From: an uncultured Lachnospiraceae bacterium
Lineage (GTDB): Bacteria > Bacillota > Clostridia > Lachnospirales > Lachnospiraceae
Length of the DNA stretch: 34,778 bases
Direction of reading: 5' to 3'
Assembly: GCA_947624815.1 (NCBI GenBank)
Contig: CANQME010000025.1
Span: forward strand, 1 to 34,778
Shown: one piece after another, positions 1 through 8,793 of the stretch
Numbering within the stretch: position 1 is the stretch's first letter
Layout: every line of letters begins with the position of its first letter
Translations under genes and position numbers: made by a program
Notes under the pieces: model-generated
The model's input: the letters and a program-made list of their open reading frames with translations, nothing else
What the model was told of the DNA's origin: nothing
The model's database searches: none

Positions 1-303
1 ACCGGCTGGAACGGCACCGGCAAGCGTATCTCCATCAAGGATACCCGCGGCATCATCGACGCGATCTTAAACGGCGACATCAAGGGTGCCCCGACCAAGA
101 AGATCCCGTACTTCAACTTCGAGGTTCCGACGCAGTTAAACGGCGTGGACACCGGCATTCTCGACCCGCGCGATACCTATGCGGACCCGTCCGAGTGGGA
201 TGCGAAGGCGAAGGATCTGGCTCAGAGGTTCATCAAGAACTTCGCCAAGTATGAGACGAACGAGCACGGCAAGGCTCTGGTAGCCGCCGGCCCGCAGCTG
301 TAA
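1..303 (+). CDS. pckA: Phosphoenolpyruvate carboxykinase (ATP), C-terminal part
   Basis: This is the last 100 codons of a gene whose start lies outside the window; the frame is open from base 1 to a TAA at 301-303. The translation matches the C-terminal end of ATP-dependent PEP carboxykinase: it opens with [16 protein letters not shown], continues with a proline-rich segment ending in [10 protein letters not shown], and closes with ALVAAGPQL, all typical of the family. The enzyme interconverts oxaloacetate plus ATP with PEP plus CO2 in the cytoplasm, and in fermentative Clostridia it often runs in the carboxylating direction. The identification is secure; the nucleotide-binding core is not in view. 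Confidence 0.95.
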   Translation, partial: TGWNGTGKRISIKDTRGIIDAILNGDIKGAPTKKIPYFNFEVPTQLNGVDTGILDPRDTYADPSEWDAKAKDLAQRFIKNFAKYETNEHGKALVAAGPQL

Positions 304-323
304 GATTCGGGGAGAAGCCGTTT

Positions 324-347
324 CCGCCGGCGAGTACCCGCCGGCGG
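324..347. repeat. GC-rich hairpin behind pckA
   Basis: A perfect 9-bp inverted repeat, CCGCCGGCG at 324-332 and CGCCGGCGG at 339-347, with a 6-nt loop. It starts 21 bases after the pckA stop. No T-run follows, so it may stabilise the 3' end of the message rather than terminate by itself. Confidence 0.5.
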
Positions 348-384
348 CCGGAGATCCCGGAGGATATACCGAATGATCAGACTC

Positions 385-420
385 AATACCGGGCATGGCG
401 CGACCGTCATGCCCGGTATT
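385..420 (+). terminator. Probable pckA terminator hairpin
   Basis: A perfect 13-bp inverted repeat: AATACCGGGCATG at 385-397 and CATGCCCGGTATT at 408-420, with a 10-nt loop. It lies between pckA and the araC-type gene. The following bases (CGGTTTCTG) hold only a weak T-run, so intrinsic termination is likely but not textbook. Confidence 0.6.
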
Positions 421-457
421 CGGTTTCTGAATACTTTTACAAAGGGGAACTCTTTCT

Positions 458-1321
458 ATGTACGAACCTGTCTTTAAGCTGGAGCGCACCGGCGTCAGCA
501 TTCATTTCTATACGAACCATAAACTCTACAATCCGGTACACTGGCACTCCGCCGTGGAACTGATCTACGTTCTGACCGGCGCCTCAGTCGTCACCATCAG
601 CCAGAAAACCCACACCGTCAGGGCCGGTGATTTTGTCGTGATCGACGCCAACGAGCTGCATGAATACCGCTACGAGAGGAATTCCAGCATCATGGTGATC
701 CATTTTTCCAGAAAAAGCATGCGGGAATTCGTGCCGGGCATGCGGGAGTACCATTTCCACTGCACGCTGGATTCGCTGAAGCCGGAACAATACAAGGCGT
801 ACAAGCGCATCTGTCAGTATCTGATGGAGATTCCGCTGATGCATGTGGAAAAGCCCATGGGATACCAGCTCAGATGTCATGCGGTCGCCATGGAGATCTT
901 CTACGATCTGCTGCATCACTTTACAACGAAGAAGTCGCGTTTCCTGACGGAGCGGACCCAGAACCTCAAGCGAATGTACGATATCACCGAATACATCGAT
1001 CAGCATTATTCCGAGCAGCTTACGCTGGATGACGTCGCCTCCCATTTCTTCCTCAGCAACGCCTACTTCAGCCGGCTGTTCCACAAGCACATGGGCGTTA
1101 CCTTCATCAGCTATTTAAACCAGGTTCGGATGTCCCATGTTTATTCCGATATCCGCAACACGAAAAGCGGAATCATGGAGCTGGCGGAAAAGCACGGATT
1201 CCCCAACTATAAAGTATTCAATCGCTTGTTCCACGCCACCTACGGCTGTACGCCGCGGGAAGCGCGGATCGTTCCTGTGAACGCCTATACGAAGAATCAG
1301 AAGGACGATACAGAACTGTAA
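458..1321 (+). CDS. AraC-family transcriptional regulator
   Basis: A 287-residue cytoplasmic DNA-binding regulator. The N-terminal half is cupin-like: HWHSAVELIYVLTG with H28, H30 and E34, then ANELHEYR near residue 65. Residues about 170-270 form the double helix-turn-helix AraC domain, with the first helix pair around 192-211 (DDVASHFFLSNAYFSRLFHK) and the second around 238-262, ending in the usual YGCTPREAR. The start has AAAGGGGA at 441-448, with 9 bases between it and the ATG. A reductase gene follows after 15 bases with its own ribosome binding site, so the two are probably co-transcribed and the regulator may respond to that enzyme's substrate. The ligand cannot be read from sequence. 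Confidence 0.9.
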   Translation: MYEPVFKLERTGVSIHFYTNHKLYNPVHWHSAVELIYVLTGASVVTISQKTHTVRAGDFVVIDANELHEYRYERNSSIMVIHFSRKSMREFVPGMREYHFHCTLDSLKPEQYKAYKRICQYLMEIPLMHVEKPMGYQLRCHAVAMEIFYDLLHHFTTKKSRFLTERTQNLKRMYDITEYIDQHYSEQLTLDDVASHFFLSNAYFSRLFHKHMGVTFISYLNQVRMSHVYSDIRNTKSGIMELAEKHGFPNYKVFNRLFHATYGCTPREARIVPVNAYTKNQKDDTEL

Positions 1322-1336
1322 GAAAGGAGTATTTTC

Positions 1337-2377
1337 ATGAATCAGGTCACCCTTGGGAAAACAGGCATTACCGTGAACAAAAACGGCTTCGGCGCGCTGC
1401 CGATCCAGCGCATTTCCAAAGAGGACGCCGTTTATCTGCTGCGCAAGGCGTACGATCACGGCATCACGTATTTCGATACGGCGCGCGCCTATACGGACAG
1501 CGAGGAGAAGATTGGCCTCGCCTTCGGCGGCGGCGACCGCAGCCGCCTCTATATCGCGACCAAGACAACGGCTTCCACCGCGGACCAGTTCTGGAAGGAT
1601 CTGGAGACCAGCCTGCGGCTTCTGAAGACCGATTATATCGATGTTTACCAGTTCCATAATCCGTCGTTCTGCCCGAAGCCGGGCGGTGAGGACGGTCTTT
1701 TCGACGCCGCCTTAAAGGCGCAGCAGCAGGGCAAGATCCGGTTCATCGGAATCACCAACCACCGGCTCTCCGTGGCATCCGAAAGCATCGAGAGCGGCCT
1801 CTACGCCACGCTGCAGTTCCCCTTCAGCTATCTGGCCACGGAGAAGGACATCGCCATCGTGGACGCCTGCCGGGCCCACGATATGGGATTTATCGCCATG
1901 AAAGCGCTGTCCGGCGGCCTGATCACCAACTCCGCCGCCGCCTACGCCTACCTGGCCCAGTACGACAACGTCCTTCCCATCTGGGGCGTCCAGCGGGAAT
2001 CAGAGCTGGACGAATTCTTAAGCTATATCGACAATCCTCCGGCGATGTCGCAGGAATACAAGGCCGTCATCGACGCGGACCTGAAGCAGCTGGCAGGCGG
2101 CTTCTGCCGCGGCTGCGGCTACTGTATGCCGTGCCCCGCAGGGATCGAGATCAACAACTGCGCCAGAATGTCGCTTCTGCTGCGCCGCTCTCCCTCCGCA
2201 GGCCATCTCTCGCCGGCCGGCCAGGAGAAAATGATGAAGATCAAAGACTGTCTCCACTGCAACCAGTGCGCCGGCAAGTGTCCCTACGGTCTGAATACGC
2301 CGGAGCTTCTGGCACGCAACCTTAAGGATTACGAGGAAGTGCTGGCCGGAAAAGAGATGACGCCGACGAATTTCTAG
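1337..2377 (+). CDS. Aldo/keto reductase with C-terminal Fe-S cluster motifs
   Basis: A 346-residue oxidoreductase of the ferredoxin-like aldo/keto reductase group. The TIM-barrel tetrad is visible: D47 and Y52 in FDTARAY, K76 in IATKT and H107 in QFHNP. The C-terminal region adds cysteine motifs CRGCGYCMPC and CLHCNQCAGKC, consistent with one or two 4Fe-4S clusters, as in the family that couples the NAD(P)H-dependent barrel to Fe-S electron transfer. AGAAAGGAGT precedes the start. It follows the AraC-type gene closely. Its stop codon shares a CTAG with the stop of the converging 1364-residue polysaccharide protein, and no terminator separates them. The substrate is unknown. Confidence 0.9.
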   Translation: MNQVTLGKTGITVNKNGFGALPIQRISKEDAVYLLRKAYDHGITYFDTARAYTDSEEKIGLAFGGGDRSRLYIATKTTASTADQFWKDLETSLRLLKTDYIDVYQFHNPSFCPKPGGEDGLFDAALKAQQQGKIRFIGITNHRLSVASESIESGLYATLQFPFSYLATEKDIAIVDACRAHDMGFIAMKALSGGLITNSAAAYAYLAQYDNVLPIWGVQRESELDEFLSYIDNPPAMSQEYKAVIDADLKQLAGGFCRGCGYCMPCPAGIEINNCARMSLLLRRSPSAGHLSPAGQEKMMKIKDCLHCNQCAGKCPYGLNTPELLARNLKDYEEVLAGKEMTPTNF

Positions 2378-5300
2378 TCGGTTCCGGCTGTCGCAAAGTC
2401 CTCTTTAATGACGTTCCAGGCGGCGTCCATGCTGTAATATTCCCGCACGTATTCCTGACCCCTCTGGCTCAGCGCCTGACAGCTTTCCGGGCTCTGGTAG
2501 ATATCGGATACCGCCTCCGCGAACGCCTCCGCCTGATCCGCGATCACCATCACATCCTCTGCATGGGGGATTCCCTCCGCGCCGATGGATGTGGTGACCA
2601 CGGCGGCGCCGTTGTAAAGCGCCTCCACGACCTTTCCCTTAACGCCGGCGCCGTAGCGCAGCGGCACGACCACCAGTCTGGTCGTATCATAAAGCCGGGT
2701 CAGCTCCTCATCGCTGACAAATCCCTTAACCACGACTCCCGGCACCGTCTGTTCCAGCTCCCGGATCTCATCGGTCACCCGCGAGCCGGCCACGTAGAAT
2801 TTCGGCGGTTCGGCTCCCGTCTCTCTCATGCGGCTTACGATCATCGGATAGACCTCCTTCGCAAACCACAATACCGCGTCCGCATTCGGCGGATGAGCGA
2901 ACCCGCCGACGAAGAGGATCCCCTCCCGCCCGGCGAAGTCCTCGGGAATCTGATCCCTGAACTCGTCGTACACATACGCCACGATATCCTTCACCGGGAT
3001 GTTCTCATCCTCGGCCCGGACCGCGTCCCTCTCTACAAAGGACGGATAATAGGACATATCCACCTTGTAGAACAGCGACATTTCGATCCCCTTCCAGTAG
3101 TCGGCGGCCCTGCGGCGGTCCGGATCCATGGTCAGCGCATACTCCCGGCTCTCCCGCAGATAATGCAGGTCATGTCCGTAATAGATCAGCCGGATATCCG
3201 TATTCTCCCGCAGATAATCCACATACTTGATGGCGATATGGGGCCGGTTCAGGTACGCAATGTCGATGTCCTTCCCATGGTCGGAAAGCCAGCTCCAGAT
3301 GCCCGCCTCATACTCCGCCCCGGACAGGATCTCGACGCCCATCTGTTCCAGCGCCGTGGAATACGGCTCCTCATGAGCGAAATTATCTCCCAGGAACTTC
3401 ACCACGTAACCGTGCCGGAGGAACATCTTCAGATACTGGAACGTGGTCCTGGAGCCGGCATCCTTGTCAAACGTAGGTACATAATGGTCGATCACCAGGA
3501 TGACCGGCCTGCCCATGCTGCGCTCCCTGGCCCGGAACGGATCCGGATTCCCGGTGTTCTCGCACTGGTGCTTCAGCTCCTCCGCCCATTTCTCCTTAAG
3601 CTTCTCCGTATTCTCTGTCTGATACCGCTTCAGACCGCTCCCCTGAACGTCGGTCCCGTTGGAGATCCCTTCGTAATGGATCACCTTCGACAGCGGCTGG
3701 TATACGACCCGGTAACCGGCCTTTCTCACCTCGAACGCCAGATCGGAGTCTTCGCAGTAGGCAGGGGCGTACCGCTCGTCGAAGCCGCCGATCTGCCTCC
3801 ACAGCTCGCTCCGGATCAGGATCGCGGCGCCGGAGATATAGTCCACATCCTTTACATAGTTGTACTGAGGCTTGTCCGGATCGTCCAGACGGCCGTAGTT
3901 CCAGCCGGAGCCGTCGCTCCAGATGATGCCGCCCGCCTCCTGCAGCCGCCCGTCTGGATAGACCAGCTTGGAACCGGTCATGCCGATGGAATCGTCGGAG
4001 CGGATCAGACGGGCCAGGGCCGAAAGCCACCCCTCCGTCACCTGGGTATCATTGTTCAGGAACATGATATACCGGCCGCGGGCCTTTTGCGCGGCCTGAT
4101 TGCAGTTTTTAAGGAAGCCCAGATTCATCTCGTTTCGGCATACCACCGCGCCTTCGACGTAACGGCCGATGTGCTCCGTGGCGTCAGTGGATCTGTCGTC
4201 GGCGATAATGACTTCATAGGCCACGTCCTTCGTATGTTCCAGGATCGAGACAAGGCAGGCGTAAGTGTATCCGATCTGGTTGCAGACCGGAATCACAATG
4301 GATACCTCCGGCTGCTCTGCCGGCGAAAACACCAGCTTCCGGTGCTCCCGGTACGGATCGCCGATCTCGAAATCGCCGTCTCTTAGATTCTTTCCTTCCT
4401 CCGTCCTGTAGAACCGGTAAGAACGAATCGGATGCGTCAGGTATTCCTTCCGATAGCGGAGCCGCTTTCTTTCCGGCGACCCCTTCGGATATTTCGCGTT
4501 GAATTTCTCTCCCAGTCTGCGGCGAAGCTTGAAGATCAGCGCCTCGTGGCCGTTCAGATAGGTCAGGGTCTTTCCCATCTCGTCGATCTCATGGTGCAGA
4601 TCGCGGATCATGATCTCCAGATTCGTCACATGGTTGTCCGTCAGCCGCTTGATCTCCGTCATCTTGCGGATCGCAGCGCTCTGATCGTGGAGCTGGGCTT
4701 TCAGCCGCTCCTCATTCTCCCGGGAATGGGCGAGCTCCGTCTCCAGACGTCGCAGTTCCTCATCCATCTCCGTTAAATTCTTCGCAGACCGCGGCTTTAC
4801 CAGATAGTTCTCCAGATAGAGGACCTGATTCTCCCCATGGACATAATACTGGAAATTCCGCTCCATGGAATCATAAAGCGCTGCCGCCTCCGGCGTAATG
4901 CCGAACTTCTCAAGCCATTCAGAAACCGTCGCGCCGCAGTCCATCAGGCTCTTAAACTGCCGGTACGCATAGAACAGGATCCGGTAGCGGATATAGTCGA
5001 TCGGTACCGGGAAATCAAACACCCATTCGTAGTCCAGACAGTAATTGCCGTCGTCGGTCAGAAGCACATTCTCAAACAGCAGATCGATATTGGATACATG
5101 GAAGCAGGGTACGCCCCAGCCGGCGTCCGGTTTCTCCCCGGAAGCTTCGTCTGTGCCGGCCTGAGCCGCTTTCTGTCCCGGATCCGCCGGAATCGCCGCG
5201 GATCCCGCAAGCAGAGCCATCTCCTTCTCGCCGAATACCGCCGCGAACTCCTTCGTGGGCGCAAATGGTTCGATATCGCCCAGCTCCGCCGCCAGAAGAA

Positions 5301-6468
5301 CGTCGATGCTCTGCCGGATCAGCTCCACAGGAGCCTCGCCGTTCTGAATCTCATCGGCCAGCCTCGCCGCCAGCGTCCGGCCCGTCAGATACGGGAACGT
5401 GACCGCATCCCCGGCGGGATTCACCTTCCCGGGCAGATATTTCAGAAGCTCGTGCTGCGCGGACAGCGCCTCGTACATGGAGGTAAAATACGCGATATGC
5501 GCTTTCCCCTCCTCCGTCAGTGCGCTTTTCTCCACGCGGCGCGCGCTGCCGTCCGCTTCGCCGAGGATCATCGTCTTCAGCTGAAACTCCTCCCGGCGCG
5601 TCCGGTTATATTTCATATACTGAGGGCCGTTTGGCCGGATCGTACTGCTTCCGCGCCTCCAGACCGCCAGATAGGCGTTGGCGTACTGATCAAACCTGCC
5701 CTCCCTGACAACCTGATCGAAGGCCGCTCCCATATCGAAGAACGGATAAACCGGGAAATCGTACGCCGCGATCGTGTCGGTCAGATCCCCCTCCCGCGGC
5801 AGATACGCGTCGGAATAGATCGTCACCGGCAGCTTATAGTCCGGCATCGGGTAATAGAACTCCAGACTGCCGCTGTCTCCTCCGCCGGAAAGCCATCTGG
5901 TCAGCGAATCCTTCGACAGGCTGTGGACGTCCTTCGCCGCACCGGCCCAGTATTTGATCCCGAGGGGATTGCATACCGCCGCGATCAGTTCTCCGTCCGG
6001 CTTCAGAAGGGCCTTCGCCGCCTGGATCTGGGCTGCGCTCTCCTCCTCGCTCAGTTCGTCCTGCTCCAGATCGCCGACGATCACCACGTAATCGTATAGC
6101 CCCTTCGCCTGGGGAAGATACTCGGCCAGCGTTCCCTCCACGTAGCTGATATTCTGATATCCGTCCTGCCCGCTGTGGCGCAGGCGGTTGATCTCAAGAT
6201 TGGCCCAGGAGGGATCGATGACATCCACCCGGGATACCTTCCGGGCATAGAGCCCCGTCAGGGCGCCGAAATCCGATCCTACCTGAAGAAGCGAGCTCTC
6301 CCTGCGGAACGGATACCATTCCAGCAGATTCTCCCTCTGGGGAGAGAGCGCGTAGAGAAATTCCAGCTTAGGATTCGCGCCGAGGATGGCCTTGACGTCG
6401 GCGCCGTAGGTCTTGATCAGACCAAGCAGCCTGCGTTCCACTTCTGTTCGTTCTTTCTCTGGTTTCAT
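2374..6468 (-). CDS. Methyltransferase / kinase-like / coiled-coil / GT2 / GT4 fusion protein
   Basis: A 1364-residue multidomain protein, last gene of the operon. Residues about 55-180 look like a class I SAM methyltransferase (LLQVGSDFGALTGLYA, then YDYVVIVGDLEQ). Residues about 285-500 look kinase-like: a possible N-lobe lysine at K314, a catalytic-loop-like segment HVSNIDLLFENVLL (457-470, D462 and N467), and LDYEW (478-482) where a DFG motif would lie. Residues about 564-636 form a charged coiled coil. Residues about 720-935 are a GT2 domain (VSIVIPVCN, DD757-758, NND805-807, CEDSDLAF). Residues about 988-1355 are a GT4-like domain (GAGVKGKVVEALYNGAAVV near 1273-1291). The start has AAAGGAACATC before ATG and overlaps the wzt stop by 4 bases (ATGA). 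The methyltransferase-kinase-coiled-coil order recalls WbdD of E. coli O8/O9a. The glycosyltransferase assignments are firm; the kinase assignment is by motif only. A role in chain extension and termination is inferred. Confidence 0.85.
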   Translation of the reverse strand: MKPEKERTEVERRLLGLIKTYGADVKAILGANPKLEFLYALSPQRENLLEWYPFRRESSLLQVGSDFGALTGLYARKVSRVDVIDPSWANLEINRLRHSGQDGYQNISYVEGTLAEYLPQAKGLYDYVVIVGDLEQDELSEEESAAQIQAAKALLKPDGELIAAVCNPLGIKYWAGAAKDVHSLSKDSLTRWLSGGGDSGSLEFYYPMPDYKLPVTIYSDAYLPREGDLTDTIAAYDFPVYPFFDMGAAFDQVVREGRFDQYANAYLAVWRRGSSTIRPNGPQYMKYNRTRREEFQLKTMILGEADGSARRVEKSALTEEGKAHIAYFTSMYEALSAQHELLKYLPGKVNPAGDAVTFPYLTGRTLAARLADEIQNGEAPVELIRQSIDVLLAAELGDIEPFAPTKEFAAVFGEKEMALLAGSAAIPADPGQKAAQAGTDEASGEKPDAGWGVPCFHVSNIDLLFENVLLTDDGNYCLDYEWVFDFPVPIDYIRYRILFYAYRQFKSLMDCGATVSEWLEKFGITPEAAALYDSMERNFQYYVHGENQVLYLENYLVKPRSAKNLTEMDEELRRLETELAHSRENEERLKAQLHDQSAAIRKMTEIKRLTDNHVTNLEIMIRDLHHEIDEMGKTLTYLNGHEALIFKLRRRLGEKFNAKYPKGSPERKRLRYRKEYLTHPIRSYRFYRTEEGKNLRDGDFEIGDPYREHRKLVFSPAEQPEVSIVIPVCNQIGYTYACLVSILEHTKDVAYEVIIADDRSTDATEHIGRYVEGAVVCRNEMNLGFLKNCNQAAQKARGRYIMFLNNDTQVTEGWLSALARLIRSDDSIGMTGSKLVYPDGRLQEAGGIIWSDGSGWNYGRLDDPDKPQYNYVKDVDYISGAAILIRSELWRQIGGFDERYAPAYCEDSDLAFEVRKAGYRVVYQPLSKVIHYEGISNGTDVQGSGLKRYQTENTEKLKEKWAEELKHQCENTGNPDPFRARERSMGRPVILVIDHYVPTFDKDAGSRTTFQYLKMFLRHGYVVKFLGDNFAHEEPYSTALEQMGVEILSGAEYEAGIWSWLSDHGKDIDIAYLNRPHIAIKYVDYLRENTDIRLIYYGHDLHYLRESREYALTMDPDRRRAADYWKGIEMSLFYKVDMSYYPSFVERDAVRAEDENIPVKDIVAYVYDEFRDQIPEDFAGREGILFVGGFAHPPNADAVLWFAKEVYPMIVSRMRETGAEPPKFYVAGSRVTDEIRELEQTVPGVVVKGFVSDEELTRLYDTTRLVVVPLRYGAGVKGKVVEALYNGAAVVTTSIGAEGIPHAEDVMVIADQAEAFAEAVSDIYQSPESCQALSQRGQEYVREYYSMDAAWNVIKEDFATAGTD

Positions 6469-7877
6469 GATGTTCCTTTCGTATTGCCGGATTCTGTTTT
6501 GCCCGCAGCCTTCGCGGCTTCTTCTCTCTGCGCGGGCGGTTTCTTCTCCGCCGAGACCTCTGATTCCATATCATAGACCCCCACCGTGTTCTTGTTCGAG
6601 ATCACGGTCAGGCTCAGCACGTCATAGAGGCGGTGATAGACTACATGCTCTCCCAGCTCAAAGCCGGTACAGCTCATGCTCAGCAGGTATTCCCCTCCCT
6701 GCAGCGTCATCTTCTGTGTAAATGAGACCTCATATTCATCTCCGTCCTGCACCGGCCGTATGTCGGTTCCCTCGTACATCGTATTCGTGCCGGTCAGCTC
6801 GGTTCCCTTCTTATCCTTGATCGTATACGTGAAGATCGGCGTCCGGATCGGCGCGTGGAAACGGATCTTCTCGCGGATCGTAAACCGTTCGCCCTTCAGC
6901 AGCAGATTCGTCAGGTTCCCCCGTCCGTCGAACAGTCCCATGTCGTAGATCTCCGCCCGGCCGTCTCCGTACTCGGTACGGTTGGGATTGACGGCCAGAC
7001 TGTCCTTCATAAGCACGGGACGCGCCGTGTCTCCGCTTCCGCTCTCCTGTCCGCGGCCTCTTTCCCCGGACAGGCTCTCCGAACCGCCGCCGGCCGGATC
7101 CGCCGCTTTCCTCTCTTCGGCAAGCTCTGCCTCCAGCGACTCCATCTGATTCGCCAGGATCTTCTTATACAGATCCACCATATGACCGGCGGTTCCCTCG
7201 GCAATGAAGTTGCCTTTATTTAACAGTACGACCTTATCGCAGTACTTCAGAATGCTTCCCATATCATGGGTCACCATCAGGATCGTGGTTCCCTTCTTCC
7301 GGATCTCCTCCATACGCCGGTAGCACTTGGCCTGGAAGAACACGTCTCCCACCGACAGCGCCTCGTCCACGATCAGGATCTCCGGATCCACATTGATCGC
7401 CAGAGCGAACGCCAGCCGGACGAACATACCGCTTGAATAGGTTTTCACCGGCTGATTCACGAAATCGCCGATATCTGCGAAATCCAGAATATCCTGCAGC
7501 TTCGCGTCCATCTCCTTCCGGGAGAAGCCCATCATGCTCCCGTTCATATAGATGTTCTCGATGCCTGTGTAGTCCATATTAAAGCCGGCTCCCAGCTCCA
7601 GAAGCGCCGAGACCGTTCCGTTCACCGTCACCTCTCCGGAGGTAGGCGACAGAACGCCGGTAATGATCTTCAGAATCGTAGATTTGCCGGAGCCGTTGGT
7701 TCCGATGATTCCCACGGTCTGGCCCTTCTCCACGGAGAATGACAGGCCGTTTAGGGCATAGAATTTCCTGTGGTACTCCTTATGAAAGGGGTGCAGGGAT
7801 TCCTTCAGCCTGTCAATCGGCTTGTCATACAGCTTATAGATTTTTGTCACATCTTTTACGATGATGGCATTCTCCAT
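6465..7877 (-). CDS. wzt: Polysaccharide ABC exporter ATPase with C-terminal Wzt-type domain
   Basis: A 470-residue ATPase of the Wzt/TagH/RgpD type. Walker A is GTNGSGKS (59-66), the signature is YSSGMFVRLAFALAI and Walker B is EILIVDEALSVGD. After about residue 250 comes a low-complexity Glu/Gly/Ser linker and then a beta-rich domain (DMGLFDGRGNLTNLLLKGE onward), which matches the C-terminal carbohydrate-recognition domain of Wzt proteins that select a modified chain end. I chose the ATG at 7877 because TAGGAGGAACTTC precedes it; an upstream in-frame ATG at 7898 lies inside wzm. The gene follows wzm by 10 bases and overlaps the next gene by 4. It acts with Wzm at the inner face of the membrane to export an undecaprenyl-linked polysaccharide. 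Confidence 0.93.
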   Translation of the reverse strand: MENAIIVKDVTKIYKLYDKPIDRLKESLHPFHKEYHRKFYALNGLSFSVEKGQTVGIIGTNGSGKSTILKIITGVLSPTSGEVTVNGTVSALLELGAGFNMDYTGIENIYMNGSMMGFSRKEMDAKLQDILDFADIGDFVNQPVKTYSSGMFVRLAFALAINVDPEILIVDEALSVGDVFFQAKCYRRMEEIRKKGTTILMVTHDMGSILKYCDKVVLLNKGNFIAEGTAGHMVDLYKKILANQMESLEAELAEERKAADPAGGGSESLSGERGRGQESGSGDTARPVLMKDSLAVNPNRTEYGDGRAEIYDMGLFDGRGNLTNLLLKGERFTIREKIRFHAPIRTPIFTYTIKDKKGTELTGTNTMYEGTDIRPVQDGDEYEVSFTQKMTLQGGEYLLSMSCTGFELGEHVVYHRLYDVLSLTVISNKNTVGVYDMESEVSAEKKPPAQREEAAKAAGKTESGNTKGTS

Positions 7878-7887
7878 GAAGTTCCTC

Positions 7888-8700
7888 CTAAAGCACATCC
7901 GAGAAATGAGGCCGCAGCCGCTTGAACACCTTAAGCCCCGCCAGGAACAGTACGGCCGTAACCGCCCAGAAATAGACCGTCACAAGTGGCCGTTCCCAGA
8001 AGCCGCTGCCGGTCAGCATGCTGTCGCGGTATCCGGTGACCAGATACCAGACCGGATTCAGCTTCATAACCTGGTCCAGCCACGCCGGATGGTTCGCGAA
8101 CATGGCCGGATCCCACATGATCGGGGTCACCCACATCCAGACCTGCAGAAAAATGCCGACGATCTGCGCCATGTCCTTGAAAAATACGTTGACCGCGCTG
8201 GTGAAATACACGACTCCCAGTGAGAATACCGTAGCTGCGAACGAATAGTATGCGATCTGCAGCCAGCTGATCCTGGGGAACGTCCCATACAGCAGAAACA
8301 CCGCCACCATGATCAGCACGAAGATCACATGCACCATCAGGCAGGAGATCACCTTGATGACCGGCAGGATCTCCACCTGGAAAACCACTTTCTTCACCAG
8401 GTAATTATACTCCTGCAGGCACCCGGTTCCCGCGTTCAGCGCCTCGCTGACAAAAAACCACGGTACGATACCGGGGATCAGCCACTGCACATAGGGATAT
8501 CCAGGAACCGGAGGCGCGTTCTTAAACCCCATCTGGAAGACGAAGAAATAAATCAGCACCGTAACCACCGGCTGGATGAACATCCAGATCACGCCGAAAT
8601 AGGACCCTACAAAGCGCTTCCGGAAATCGGATTTCGCCAGGTCCCAGATCAGCTTCCGCCGTCTCACCATTTCTTTTGTCAGTGTGACCAGATAATTCAT
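7888..8700 (-). CDS. wzm: Polysaccharide ABC exporter permease (ABC-2 type)
   Basis: A 270-residue integral membrane protein of the Wzm/TagG/RgpC family. It begins with the amphipathic MNYLVTLTKEMVRRRKLIWD and the family motif SDFRKRFVGSYFG, followed by about six hydrophobic segments. The segments around MFIQPVVTVLIYFFVF and VQWLIPGIVPWFFVSEAL are typical. The ATG at 8700 is preferred because GGGAGAGGCATCG lies before it; an alternative ATG at 8724 would add eight residues but has weaker spacing. It pairs with the adjacent wzt to form the export channel for a cytoplasmically polymerised glycan. Confidence 0.93.
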   Translation of the reverse strand: MNYLVTLTKEMVRRRKLIWDLAKSDFRKRFVGSYFGVIWMFIQPVVTVLIYFFVFQMGFKNAPPVPGYPYVQWLIPGIVPWFFVSEALNAGTGCLQEYNYLVKKVVFQVEILPVIKVISCLMVHVIFVLIMVAVFLLYGTFPRISWLQIAYYSFAATVFSLGVVYFTSAVNVFFKDMAQIVGIFLQVWMWVTPIMWDPAMFANHPAWLDQVMKLNPVWYLVTGYRDSMLTGSGFWERPLVTVYFWAVTAVLFLAGLKVFKRLRPHFSDVL

Positions 8701-8751
8701 CGATGCCTCTCCCGCTGTCTCCATCTGTGATCCATTCCGGCCATAGCCTCT

Positions 8752-8789
8752 CGCCGGACATAAGCATTCTCCGCAAAGGCAGTCCGGCG
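8752..8789. repeat. Inverted repeat between rfbC and wzm
   Basis: Arms CGCCGGAC (8752-8759) and GTCCGGCG (8782-8789) enclose a 22-nt loop in the 93-base gap between rfbC and wzm. There is no T-run, so it is more likely a message-stabilising or processing hairpin than a terminator. Function is not shown. Confidence 0.35.
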
Positions 8790-8793
8790 CGAT

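Noticed and set aside
2563-4386. 607-codon open frame on the plus strand
   Set aside because: It is antisense to the fusion gene, whose domains are recognisable. The frame has no family motif and the His/Arg/Pro-rich composition of a shadow frame.
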